Part shown: positions 11,177-23,110 of the stretch, piece after piece
How positions within the stretch are numbered: position 1 is the first letter of the stretch
Layout of the letters: each line of letters starts with the position of its first letter
Assembly (NCBI GenBank): GCA_028456385.1
Contig: JALNQF010000286.1
Coordinates: 1 to 53,472, forward strand
Reading direction: 5' to 3'
Source of the DNA: Ophiosphaerella korrae
Taxonomy: Eukaryota > Ascomycota > Dothideomycetes > Pleosporales > Phaeosphaeriaceae
Length of the DNA: 53,472 bases
The notes under the pieces: model-generated
The model's input: only the letters and a program-made list of their open reading frames with translations
Told to the model about the DNA's origin: nothing
The model's database searches: none
Translations under genes and position numbers: made by a program

Positions 11177-14100
11177 ATGCACTTCAGGCACGTTTCACGC
11201 TATCGACTATACCCCATCTTGCCTTTACAACGCATGTTTCACATCTAATTATGGGGCCGATGTTCTATGATCGACATCCACTAGTGCTTTCGTTTCCTTT
11301 CTATCTATGTATTCCATCGTTTTGAAAATCAACCAGGCAGGCAGGAAAAAGGGACTAGGGCGATTTCATACTATACGGCCGCCACGATACCCCATGTAAG
11401 GATTAGGAAAACCAGTTTCAGCGAAGGGACCGCTTTGGCACTTTTGAGTCTTTTAGCACGTTCACAATAATACCCGGCGTCACATCTCCATAGCCACTTT
11501 TTTTTTTTTTATATTTTTATAGCAGAGCATGCGTGCCCACTGTTGTAGCGTAATAATACCCAGCAAATAGAGGCATTCGCACTTGATAGTGCGACATTTA
11601 CTACCGATCTTGCACAACTCCACGGCACTGTTTCCCAGCAAACCTCCGAACTCACGACGCACCACAGTAACATCCCCCTTCTTGTCCGTAAATGCCCCCA
11701 AAGTGATCTGCATGGTGACATGCGCCATCTCACCTGAATCTCAGTGTACCGTCACTACTGATCTCTGAGACCGTTTTGATATGTACCCGAATCCGATCCT
11801 GGTGCGGGCGGCGATTAGCATGGCTTGGGTGCCCGTTTCAACAAATGCACTGTCACGCGGTCAGAGGGGTGATTGGCTGCATTTCAGGAGTGGAATGGGT
11901 TGATTGGTTAGAGAGCGAAAAAAAAGGGGAGGTTGTGTTAGGGTTGAGGGAAGCTAGGGAATATGTGGATTGGAATGGGGATGGAGAATGAGGTGATGGA
12001 CAATCTGGTTTGGGCTGACCTAGTGTCTACCTAGCCCGGTGCATGTAGTGCCCCTCGGTATGAATGAAAATGAAGCATCCTCACATTAGAGGCAAGGCAA
12101 AAATACCGATTCATCCCTCATCCCCCTCTCTCCCCTCCCCCCTCCCCCCCCAGTCCAGCCCATTTGCTCCTCCTTTAGTCTCGACCCAACTTCGCCCAAC
12201 CCAACACGTCATACTGCCCCCGATCCTGCAACCTGCTGCACCACACCGCTTCCAGCGATTAAACTTTGATCATCGCTGGCTAGCGCCCATCGTCCTTGAC
12301 GCTTCAGGTCATGTCGAGTCGCCTAAGCGGACGTAGCGTTGGACCGCAAGGTTTGGCGCCTTCCCCACCGCCGTTTGAATGGGTTGGTGACAGCGGCCGA
12401 TGCGCCTGCTTGGGGGGGGGGGGGGGGGAAGAGCGCGTTGAGCAAGGTTTGATTGGGGATCAGATTGCTTTTTGCCAGTTGCGGGGACTATTCGGTTTGA
12501 CTTTGAGGATTTCTGTTTGGGGTGGCTTGGGAGGGGGGAAGGCGCGCATTCCACAACATCCAGTCGTCACCCGTGGTATGTGTGTGTGTGTGTGGAATTT
12601 GGGCGGGAGTTGATAACGGATGGGGATGCTGCCAATCTTGCCGCCACCTGTTGGACATTGCGACAAAAAATAAAGTCACTATTAGGTTTATTGCTTGTCG
12701 CATTTGGTCGGTAGGGTATGTAGACCGAGAAGGAAAACGTCACATCATACGTTTTGCAATAGGCCCCTCAGACTGTCAAACGCCGGGCCGCCCGAACGTT
12801 GGCTAAACGCAAACCGTCTGTCGAACGTCTGGGAGAAACCCACTCTTTTCGCTTGCCCCCCCCCCCCCCCCCTTCCCCGGCTTGAGCTGAGGCTGATTAC
12901 CGTTTTCGTTCGTCTAACCTTCACATTGACAAATATTGTTTTGGGAGGCTTGGATTGGGAGGGGGTGGGCATGTAACTATTGAAGGAGGCGCGCTTGTTA
13001 GCTATGAGGGTTGGTGCGTAGCGCCGTGCAGGTAGTGTAGGTTTGGCGCCTCCTCCATGAGACGATATGGGTCGATGTTCTGGAACTTCTCTGTTGTAAG
13101 CGATGCCGCTACGGATGGAACAGATATTAGCAAAAGTCCGGCGCAATGGGCACCTTGGGGACGAATATGCTGGCGGCCGTTTACAGAGGAAGAGCTGTAG
13201 TTAGAAGGGTTTCTCCGAAATGAGGCCCACTTGTTGGAGTTGAGGACTTGAGTCGTTCTTCTATTGGACGTATTCATTGTACCTTTGGTTGCACGTCGTG
13301 TACGTACTTCAGCGAGAAGCCTCCCACGAACACGAACCAGTACCGGTCTACGGAAGTTAGCCAGTGGAGCAAGGCAGTATTGCCATGTCCGTCCGTACAT
13401 CTGCCAGGATGACCAATTTAGCAAGAAAGTGGTGTAACCACCGTTCGCAGGGTCAGCGTAGTATCTTACTCACAAGCCTATCAGAAACAGGGCCAAACTA
13501 CAAGCAAGACATCGGCCTGGTAAGACGTCAAACTTGCATCGGTGGAATCTCCCAGATCTCAACGGCCCAGCACATCCGTGTTGTGCCCAGCGAAACAGAT
13601 CACCATAAACCGTTTTTCTTCCCTCATGTGCCCCACTATCACGAAGCCGCTACCGGCACACAACACCACGCATGCATCGCCCTCCAAAATCCATCCAGGG
13701 ACGTTGACCGACCAAGTCGCATAATTGCCGGTAAGACGACGTTCGAGGATTCTCGCTTACGGCACCGATGCCAGGTAACGGGAAGTCCAACGTGCGGGTC
13801 GGCAGTTCTAATCCCAGCATTAATGCCCATAGTATCAAGGTGCGGGTGGGTGTATCCGCTGTACATCACTACGAACACGAAACGCGCTGCCGTGGTACAC
13901 AGCGTGCAAACGGGGTATACGCGGTCTGTTTATAGCATGGGACTGCGACAAGGGCAGATGCAAGCCACTAAAGCATTTCCCTTTTGCATCGCGGCGCCCT
14001 GATTGCTAAATGTGAGGATGCCGGTATGCGCTCGCTGCCCATTGGTCTATCTCACTTTAACCGTTTGGGGGGAGAACGGTTAGTGCGTGCACGTGATGGA

Positions 14101-14284
14101 GTCGCGAACCTTGAAACCTCGGACATCAACCATCCGTCAGCATCCATCTCCACCAACATCGTTGTCGTTGACCGCTGCCCACAATTGTGTCATCTGCCTT
14201 ACTTTTGCTTTTGGTGTTTGGGTTTGTGGGGTTGTTTAGCCGCACGCGAGGAGTGCCCCTTCTCCCACGTTTCAATGCGTGGGC
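11177..14284. other. Intergenic region between the Myb gene and MTC6
   Basis: About 3.1 kb without a supported gene. It carries two 17-base homopolymers, a G run at 12412-12428 and a C run at 12856-12872, and a TG tract near 12580. Several overlapping open frames of 60-210 codons occur, but none begins with a well-placed ATG or contains a recognisable motif. The longest (13364-14002) opens at GTG. Confidence 0.6.
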
Positions 14285-16472
14285 ATGTCGGGGAATAATC
14301 TGTATGACCCGGACCAGGATGCTCTTGATACACGTTGGGTGCAGCCTTGGAGCGAAGCTTTTAGGGTAAGTGTAGCGTTACCGGGGTTTCGTCTTTTGCG
14401 ATACGTAGACCTGCCGCCGTATGGTTTGCGTTGAGCAAGGTGTAGCACTCCCACGTTGCCCGGCACGTGTTGCGCGTGCAACAGGGTCTTGGGACAGCTG
14501 TCAAATATCCGTGTTTGATGAGGCACTGATACTGTTCCGACGTCATGTGCTCCTATGGTTCTGATGCTGCAGCCTTGCTACACCATGTGCTACACCAAGA
14601 TGCATCACGTTCTCGTCTGCAAACTGTCTCATAATTGTTTCTAACAAGGAATAGACACAACGGGATGTAGGGCTACGTATCCCCATCAACTTCCATACTT
14701 TACCAGCTGTCTCCCTGCGTCAAGCATGTTTCTCCAGCAACCAGTATGAGCATAATGCTTTCCAGAAGTGCTTCTCGAACCTTCTTGGTGTGGGATTTCG
14801 CCGATTTGCAATCGATGCGTATTGGGATCCACTTCAGTCCGTTTGGAGCCTATGTCCTGTCGAACAGCCGGGTTCAGGCAATGCCAGCCAAGAGACTATC
14901 GTCTCGGTAACGCGAGGACCGACCGTGGTGGCATCGACTGAGACCGTAAGCGCCAGAATTCCGGAGACCGCGACTCCGCTTCAAGGGCAGAGCCTGGGGT
15001 TTGAAAAACGTCAGGATGCATCGTCGTCGGCGGCATCGACGAGTTCCATGAGTCCGGTACCATCATCGTCGGCAAGCCCGAGTGCCAGACCAACTGTGAT
15101 AAACTTTCCAAATCCAAATGGCCCGCCATTGCTGCAGATTGGGAGGTACAACTGTACTGCTCGAATGAGGTTGGAGTTGCTCACTGGAATTTTAGACAAC
15201 TTTCTAATAGCAACTTCGACGACAACAGGGGCTGCTCTGCTGTTGCTCACGATTGATGTACATGCTGCCTCATCTATACTCAATCCCAATGAGCCAGCTC
15301 CTCAGTTGTCTCAAGATAAGTTACCAGGGACTGGCTCACTGTTGAGCGATGTGATGAAAGGAAATCTTTCCAGTGTCACGTACACCCCATCACAGTTGCG
15401 GGACCAGCGTAGTAATCTAAATACATCGTGGTATGATGTTGAATGGGCAAATTATCCTGCAAGCGGTTACTATGAAGTTTTAAAAAATTCTGCTCAAAAA
15501 AAGTACACTCCAAATGGCTGGCCCACGGAAACATTTGTTGAGTTTAAGAAGTTCCTTCGTCTTGGTATCAGTTTTGGGAGCATTGATACACAGATGCGGT
15601 TGTATAATATAGGTCCCGATCAAGATTTTATTTTTCCTCCTGGGACTTTCAGCTACCTTCAAGCTGCGACTGTTTCTTCTGATGGACAACTTTCAGCCGG
15701 GTGCTTGTTCGACTCCAAAGATACGACCGTGGCACGGGAGCGAAACGCATCGTGGGCCATCACAAACGCGCCGCCCCTCAACATCGGCACCACCTCTGAT
15801 CTCACGGCTCCAATTCCATCCATCACCAACCTCACAGCTTGCGGCATAACCCCACTCCTTAACCAAACCCTCGGCGGAGCCACAGCCGACAAAAGCCCCC
15901 TACCCTACGCCGCCTTCCTCCGCTCAACAATGTGGACCTGGGCCCCAGGCGAGCCCCTCAACGCCACCGACCCAAACGACGACAACGGCAACCGCTGTGC
16001 CGTCATGATGCCCCCCACCGGCCGCTGGCGCGTAGCAAACTGCACCGACCGCCACCGCGTCGCATGCCACCTCCCGGCCCACCCCTACGCCTGGTCCATC
16101 TCCCCGGACCCTGCCACCTACCAAGACGCAACATCTGCATGTCCCCGCCCCTCGCGCTTCAGCGCTCCACGCACCGCGCTCGAAAACGCCCACCTGCGCG
16201 CTGCCGCCGGCGACGAGCCTGTCTTTATTGACCTGAATAGCATCAATGTGCCTGATTGCTGGGTCATTGGGCTCAATGGCACGTGTCCGTATGCGAATAG
16301 TAATAACGATCGGACACGCATTGTCGTGGTGCCGACGATTGCGGCCGTGATTATCTTTTTGTTTGCAGCGCTTACATTCTTTGTTAAGTGTGCAGCGAAT
16401 CGGAGGGAGAATAAGAGGGGGCGACGGAGGAAGATGCTGGGGGGGTGGGAGTATGAAGGGGTGCCTAGTTAG
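14285..16472 (+). CDS. MTC6: Maintenance of telomere capping protein 6 (Mtc6)
   Basis: Two exons, 14285-14365 and 14655-16472, give 632 aa. The 289-bp intron has donor GTAAGTG, branch TTCTAAC and acceptor AATAG, and splices in phase 0. Exon 1 ends ...WSEAFR and exon 2 opens TQRDVGLRIPINF, restoring the N-terminus typical of the family. Residues 68-95 read SNLLGVGFRRFAIDAYWD then WSLCPV, the start of the predicted TIM-barrel-like domain. Many N-x-S/T sites follow. Around 452-490 a W-x-W-x-x-GEP...C...RW...C...C pattern resembles the end of a C-type-lectin-like fold. A single membrane helix at about 582-605 precedes a short basic tail, so this is probably a type I membrane protein with a large lumenal part. 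The yeast gene was named from a telomere-capping genetic screen; its biochemical role is not settled. No signal peptide is evident in the modelled exon 1, so a further upstream exon is possible. Confidence 0.88.
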
Positions 16473-17980
16473 GAGGGTGTGTGGTGGCAGTGGCGTTGCG
16501 GTACGTGCGTGTATAGATGTATGGGAGGTAAATAGGTAATCGCACTGGACGTAATTGACTAAGTAACTCTATGGAATTATACAGTAATATGGGTCTATGA
16601 ATGCTGCTCCACGGCATAGGTTATCAAGTCTTAGACTGAGTTTTTGCATGAATATCTTCGATCTTGGAGGCTATGAAGTGAAGCTGGTTTCGGTGTATGC
16701 AGCATAGAAGGCGAACTTATGTGACAAACTTCTGCAAAATGGTTGAAGCACTTCCTTGATATATGCGAAGCCCATTGTGAACGATGTTATCGTGATAAAG
16801 TTGACGCCTTTCGAAACGCGCTAAGATCTAGCTGGCACGCGTCATCTCCTGACCTACACTTTCTACGCGGCGGGCTTGTATTTGTCGTCAGCATTTGGTC
16901 GATGGTGTCTATGACTGATCCAGGCATCTATATGGTTATATGAGAGGCTTGAAGAGCGTAGAACGTGTATAGTACATCAAATAGAAGACTCCACAGGTAT
17001 AATATATCGTCCTAGAAGTGGTGGCCATCAAGTTCCCCTGTGGTAAATGCTATTGAGTCGCAATTATGGCTTTAACTGACTGTTTCTAGGCATTCTTGAC
17101 CGAGCAATTGTCGATCTGCAAACATTGTTGCATTCCAATACTCCCCTGCATCAAATATCGATCCCGAGAATTGTAACACTCGTGGCCCTCAGAGATGTAT
17201 ATCCTTGTCACAAGTGGTGTCTTAATTACGCATGATACGGAAAACTTCATGAACCTAAGCCAGGCTATGGTTATCGTTATAATGTCAAGGCGCGGACAGA
17301 CCCGCCCATCGGGACCAGCAACAATCCATGAATCGAATAAAGCGGGCTTAATGATACCCTTGAATCGACTCTATTCCTGGGTAAGATGCGATACGGGTCA
17401 TAGCCCGATCTGGATGTTCCCGATAATCCCCGGATGCCTGTGGCTGCGCGCATTACCTTGCAGACAATACTGGGTAGGCCAGGCGAATACAGACTTTTGA
17501 CAATTTTGAGCCTAACACTTGCCTACAACATCATTTATGCCTTCTGTTGAGCTGTAGCTTCACAAAGTGGGTGCAGCTTGAGGGTACAAACATCTCTTTG
17601 GAGTCTAGACATTCTATTTTTGCAACGGATTTTGCTCCCAGGGTTCCCAGAATCTCCAAAGCCGCTAAGGCAACAATCTCGTCCATCCAATGGGAGCAAA
17701 CGTTGACTACATGAATTGCTGTTTTGAGAAGTGTCTGTTTAGCCGGCCTTGCTCTCGTTGGCTACTACTAATGCACATCCAAATGGGACTTCATCAATTC
17801 ATATTGAGCCGCGTACTGGGCTTGCGAATGAGTGTAGTACACATTGAGTTCAGCCGCGTGGCGCAATGCAAATTGTTAAAAAGGTGTAGGATCCCGCAAC
17901 CAGATTCGCGGTCTTGGCTCTCCCTTCGCAGCGACAACCACCTTTCGCTATCCCAAAACGCCCCGAGCTCATCATCCGTT
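16473..17980. other. Intergenic region between MTC6 and the secreted protein gene
   Basis: About 1.5 kb of mildly AT-rich sequence. The open frames present (for example 17195-17500) have no motif and no splice context. It should contain the promoter of the small secreted protein gene at its right end, where a run of C/T (17930-17980) precedes the ATG. I see nothing else. Confidence 0.6.
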
Positions 17981-18380
17981 ATGCGTTTCGCCGTCGTTGC
18001 CCTCGCCTTCGCGGCTGTTGTCGCTGCTACACCGTACCCATGGGCTGCACCACAAGACAGCCTCGTCGTCGCCGCAGCAAAGCCTAATAGGACGAAGGTC
18101 AACCGAACAAAGAAGAACCCACACAAGGAGCCAACCCCAATATTCAAGCTGGGATGCGATTGCCCGAAGCCAATTGTCCCAGTGAACATGCTAAGCGCGA
18201 ATGAGGTGCGTGAAGCCTTTACACTATTTAGGGGTTAGGCATACTAACAGGAAGCTGCAGAAATGTTTGATGGAGCATGCATCAGCTATGGGATGCTATA
18301 TTGCATCGAAGGGTGGATGTCCCTCGCCTGCGCCAGCTTGCGGACTCGGTGTTCTCCCAGTAGTTCCGTTCGCCCACTAA
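17981..18380 (+). CDS. Small secreted cysteine-rich protein, candidate effector
   Basis: Two exons, 17981-18205 and 18261-18380, give 114 aa. The 55-bp intron is textbook: donor GTGCGT, branch ATACTAAC, acceptor CTGCAG, phase 0. The N-terminus MRFAVVALAFAAVVAA is a clear signal peptide, cleaved near residue 16-17. The mature part begins Thr/Pro-rich, then has two overlapping-style N-glycosylation sites (NRT at 36 and 41) in a Lys/Arg-rich stretch. Six cysteines follow at 59, 61, 77, 87, 95 and 102, an even number suited to three disulfides, starting with a C-x-C-P motif. I do not recognise a named family. Small size, signal peptide and high cysteine content are the usual criteria for fungal effectors or antimicrobial secreted proteins, but that role is inference. 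The 3' end lies only 156 bp from the stop of the convergent protein A gene. Confidence 0.8.
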
Positions 18381-18536
18381 AACCAAAAACCATCATGTAT
18401 AATTATCAATTGGTTCTGTAATGAGATCTCTCAAGTGTCCCTGCTCCTCCAGTTCTTGCTTGAGTAAGCATACTGATACCCATGCCGTGCCTGCGAACGT
18501 GACTTCCTCTGGTTCAAGCCCTGCTCATGGAAACCC

Positions 18537-20858
18537 TTACGCGGATCTCTCCTTCTCCTCGGTCACCACACCATCTTCAACCATTCGCTTCTTCTCCGCC
18601 ATGGTGCCCAAGACTCGCTTCCTATCGTTCTTTAGCTCTTTTGCATAACGGGGCACTACCTCTTTGTCAGGACAGCCCTGCTCGCCTGGTTCAATCAACG
18701 AGCCGATACCAGCACCTTGGAGCATAGCCGAAACGTTGCTGAGCATGACATCGTACTTGTCATTGTCGCGGCACCACTTGATCAGCGTCGTGAGTGGTCC
18801 AGAATCCGGTCCTTCGGGAAGTGCGACGAGTCCATGGGTAAGACCAAAGAGGGGATAGTCTATCAGCTCTGCGTACTCATAGGTCCACCCCTCTGCAGAG
18901 TAACTTTGAACCTCGTCATCCTTGAAGTCGCGGATGATGCGGACCTTAGCCCTATCCCCATTCCTACCCCTACTTGGCTCGTAGTCTATGAAATTGGCCA
19001 CTGACTCTTTCTTGCGGGCTGCATCACCTGACAGCTGGCGCGTCATGTTGATCATGTTTGTGATGTCAAGTTTGCTCATCCCCGATCGAAGAAGACGATC
19101 ACTGGCTTTGCGCCAATGGTAGTGCGATGGGAAGTAACAAAGAAGTTCTTTCAAGGTGAACTCGATCTCTCCAAGAAGTGCGATGTTGACGTTGACAGGC
19201 GTTGCAATGCTACGAAATGTGCAGAATTCTTTACCGTTCTGGTTGGGGAGATATCGGGCAAATGGGTTATCTGGCAGCGCGAGTGCATCGGCAATTGCAG
19301 CCCTCAAGAGACTGGGGATAGGGACCTTGAAGCGTCTGGTCGTGCGACGGATCCCAGAACCCTTCCAAGTCTTGCCGGGAGTCGCTTCAAATATGGAAGT
19401 ACTGTCCTTGTCCTTTTCGCTCATCCAGCGCCATGCATCTTGAATGTCGATGATATCGTTCGGGCAATCGCGCGCCTCAATGTAATGTGAAAGAGGCATT
19501 CCGGTCGACGCCGATAGTCCTCCAGTCTGTACACCAGACATGGGAGCACCATCAAAGGACTCGCCCTCGGGCCAAGGAAGGACCCAATCAATGTCATCGA
19601 AATTGTATTTCTCATCATCCGATCCATCCGTCAAAAGCGTCATGTTAGGCAACAACCCAGCCTCAGGATGCTCTGCGCCACCAGGAACATATTTAGCCAA
19701 GCCGCCTTGTTGCACTTCCTCGCAAGTAAGCGGCAATGGCCCAATTGGGGTGAGTTTGAATGCTTGGTGATTCGGGTCGAACACGATGGGAAGATATCCA
19801 GACCACGTTACATGACGCCAGCCCATTGGAAGGGCTAAGGGCGGCACTTGGAAGACGATAGGCAGGCCTTCGACCACAGGTACCAGCGCTGAATCAAAGA
19901 CCAGGCGTGGATCCATCCTAGGATATGCATATGATGGATGGGTACTGCCACCAGGTGGGTATTGTAGCTGCCAATCCAAGGTGAGAGGCACGGGATCACT
20001 TTTGGGAGGGAGTTGCACAACAGCCTCAGTGTTGAGGCTTGAGGTTGCTGGTGAAATGTCGCGGTGCACAGTAATCGGCTTGAGAAATTTCGTGGGCGAG
20101 GCTGGCGTTACGATAGCACTGGAAGGATCTGCAGTGGTCAGCTGGGTGTTCACGCAAAAGATTTTCAAGCAATGGAGTTTACCTTTCGGGGTATCTTTCA
20201 TGGCCAAACGAGTGCTGCGACGCCTTCGCGGAACATCAGTCTCCTCAGATAGTTGTGCAACGGCCTCCGCTTCTTGGATCTTCCGCTGAATTTCATCGAA
20301 TTGGGTTTCAATGGCCGCATCAGAGTCGCTGTCACTTGCCATTTCAATGTCCTCGTCGAACTGCTGCTCTTCTGATCGCTGGTCCAAGGCACTAGGTATG
20401 GCCTGGCAAGCTGCATCCTCGTCTTTGTCATCTTCATCCGACACGGCATGTATGAACATTTGTTGATCTTCGCTGCGGCCGAACTCATGTTGCGCAAATG
20501 TAAGCGGCTGCTTGAAGGTATTGCCGAAATTTGGTGTCCCTGGCGTGAGCAGGCCAAAGAGATTAGTTGACAGCAGCTTTGCGGTAGGCGTTGTGAAGGA
20601 CCCATATTGAGCTGATGCTGTGCCATATTCAGGGGAGGTCGCATTTCCTGGTTTCGAGTCAACAACTTGTGCCGATCAACGCCAACGAGGTGTCTTACCA
20701 GGTGTGAAATACGCCTCGCGCGACGGGGATGGAGTGCGGAATGATTTTTCCATCCTCGAAGACATCTCCATTTCCGACTCTTTGGATGGAGCCGACATGT
20801 ATTGGTGTTGCTGCTGGGCGGCCCCGGCGCGACGATGAGGAGGTGGAGGAGTAGCCAT
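18537..20858 (-). CDS. Uncharacterised fungal protein A (shares C-terminal blocks with protein B)
   Basis: Three exons on the minus strand, 20858-20699, 20647-20183 and 20128-18537, give 738 aa. The introns are 51 bp (GTAAGA...CCAG) and 54 bp (GTAAAC...CTGACC...GCAG); the second is in frame and would go unnoticed in a simple open-frame scan. The N-terminal 190 residues are low-complexity: Pro/Gln/Ser-rich, with a TPGKTP-like motif, acidic clusters (DEDDKDED) and a basic RRRRSTR patch that could be a nuclear localisation signal. The middle is Pro/Trp-rich and globular-looking. Residues about 526-575 (LLGEIEFTLKELLCYFPSHY onward) and 619-690 (HGLVALPEGPDSGPLTT) match protein B at 34.6-36.5 kb. 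I do not recognise the family and assign no function. Coding potential is supported by length, splice sites and this internal homology. Confidence 0.75.
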
Positions 20859-21635
20859 CTTCAACCTTGAGTACGACCTAAGGCCTTGGGTGTAGCGTGA
20901 GTACGCTGAGCATGAAGAGTGAATATGATTGTGAGCGTACGACGCTCATTATATGCTGGCATACATTGTGTTCACCTCATGACAAGTCTCGGTGACTATG
21001 GAGTCTGCCTTTACCTGTCCGTTTGACTCGACCTGTTTCTAGTTTAGTGTTATTGGACATAATTGCTAAGAAATTCTCGCGCGAATTTGTGGGACTAAAT
21101 TTGTTTATATGGGGAAGTAGAGGAGGCGAGGAATGTTTTGTCATATTCGATCATGTTCTTTGATTGGCGTGAAGAATTGAGATAGAACGCTGCCCAATAG
21201 TGATAAGTTAGCAAATGGTGATGCGATGAATTTGCGTAAACCCCACTCAATCCCAATAACAATATGAAAAAAAAAGAAGAGCCCTACTAGTAGGTGGTGG
21301 CCGAGGTGAAAGAGATATGTATGAAGACAAGTGCGGGAAAGATTGTAAGACCGCTGGGTGCAGCATAAACATACTATACTACACCCAACAACCATCCAAC
21401 GTTGATTATTGCTGATTATTTTTGGATTGTTTGTCGCCATGGTGCATACGTGTGTTCTTACCACGACGGCGTTTATAAGAAAAAAAGTGAAGGGGTTGAA
21501 AGCCCAAGACTACCCCATAACTATCATGCATCCAATGTGCATATGGGGGAAGCTGTTCATAAATTAATATTTGTTCTATCCTTCTACCGCTGAGTGGTGC
21601 ATCTAGGGCTCCAAAAGCCTCCCAGTGCTGTTCAT
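20859..21635. other. Intergenic region
   Basis: About 0.8 kb between the start of protein A and the end of the carboxypeptidase gene. It is AT-rich and should contain the promoter of protein A and the 3' end of the carboxypeptidase transcript. No gene seen. Confidence 0.6.
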
Positions 21636-23110
21636 CTAGTAGGTCAAGATAGCAGGCCCTTTCCCATCAAAGAAGGTCTCATCTAATAAGCTGAGAAGCA
21701 CCTGTTGACCCACCCATTGTTCCTTGACCGTGGGCAAGATCCTCTCCGGCGGCAGCACAAATCCAAAATCACCATAATCGGGTAACTCGATCGTGTAGGA
21801 AAATTCTGCGCGGCCAATGGTATAGATATGATCGACCGATGCGCCTGTAGTCGGGTACAGTACTGCGCCACTAGGTCCGAAAGTGAAGGTGGTGGCGTTT
21901 GTTGATGCATCGCGGATTGCTTCGCTCACGAGAGCAGCGGCTTTGGTCCATTTACCAAGCTCGGGAGCATATAGGGTCTCCTTATGACCGAATGGGCTGA
22001 GAATAAGTTGAGAATAGCTATGCCAGTCGATAAAGAGCTTAATTCCTTGCGCATCACGAATCTTGCGCACGAAGTCGTCGAGGCCCGCATTTTCTGGTGA
22101 GTCGCGAGGCTTGACACCGCGGTAGACCTGGGAACAAGGGTCTGGGGAGGCACCACGAGGATCAGCATCCCAATTAGTCTCCCAATTTCGGTTGATATCG
22201 CGGCCAAAGCAGGTCTGATTGGCCGCATTCGCTGGTGGTGGCTGGCGATTTTTGCGCCAGAGGCGTTCGTTGGTTTGAGAGTAAACAAAACCTAGAAGAA
22301 GTGAGCTGCGGAAATTACTGTGCGATGAGGTTCGTACCATCAGGGTTAACAAAGGGGAAAATATAGAAGTCATAATTATTCAAGAACGCTTGTGTGACGT
22401 TGTCGCCGGACTTGTATCCTTTGATAAGTTGCTGTGTGGTGTACTCGATGGTACTGGAACTTGTTAGCTGATGGTTTGCTGAAGATGGATCCAGAAGTCG
22501 TACGGGGCAGCGATCCACTCTCTCGCATGCACCGTGCCATGATAGATCACGGCGGGCTTTCCTGGGCCCCTAGCTCCCCAAAGGTGCACTCCAAAAATGT
22601 CGCGTCCCTCGTAAGATTTTCCCGAGCTCGTCCAATTCGATTGGTTTTTGAACGAGCCCTGCAGTTCGCGCCACCATTTGACATGCTATCGCAGAAATGA
22701 AGTTAGTAATGACTATAGAAGTAGCATGTGAGATGACGCACGTCCGCATATGGATGATAGCTATCAAACCATGGATCATGTGAGCCATTTGCCTGCCTCT
22801 TCCAGTTTCCTGATTTCACGGCAGACTCCTTTGCAATTGACTCCCCTAAATCCGAATGCAAGAGACGTGCGCTGAGCCCAAGAGCCTCAAATGCTTCGAT
22901 TTGGTCGCGAGGAATGACCACATCGAGGTTGCCATAGGCTTGATCCCAGGTATCGGAAGCGATATTCAAGAGCTTTGTATGTACCGAAGCAGGCTGATTG
23001 CGTGTTTTGACCCGGTAGACCCGCGAGCCATCATGAGGATTGGCGTTTGGGCTGCGAATAGTCGCACCAATGGAGAGAGACAGCCAGAGGAAGTTGAGCG
23101 CGAATTTCAT
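21636..23110 (-). CDS. Secreted zinc carboxypeptidase, M14 carboxypeptidase A type
   Basis: Four exons on the minus strand, 23110-22742, 22685-22504, 22453-22338 and 22291-21636, give 440 aa; introns are 56, 50 and 46 bp. A signal peptide (about residues 1-17) and an activation propeptide (about 20-115) precede the catalytic domain. Zinc ligands are H176 and E179 (HARE) and H313 (DWHSYSQ). W234-R235 corresponds to the W126-R127 pair of bovine carboxypeptidase A, and N256-R257 (DINRNW) binds the substrate carboxylate. Y368 and the general base E391 (TIELPD) complete the active site. V375 sits where bovine carboxypeptidase A has Ile255, predicting preference for hydrophobic C-terminal residues. 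Length and propeptide match the fungal secreted McpA-like enzymes. It should release C-terminal amino acids from extracellular peptides. All catalytic residues are intact. Confidence 0.95.

Noticed and set aside
13364..14002. 212-codon frame upstream of MTC6
   Set aside because: Opens at GTG, lacks a domain, and composition is that of translated non-coding DNA.
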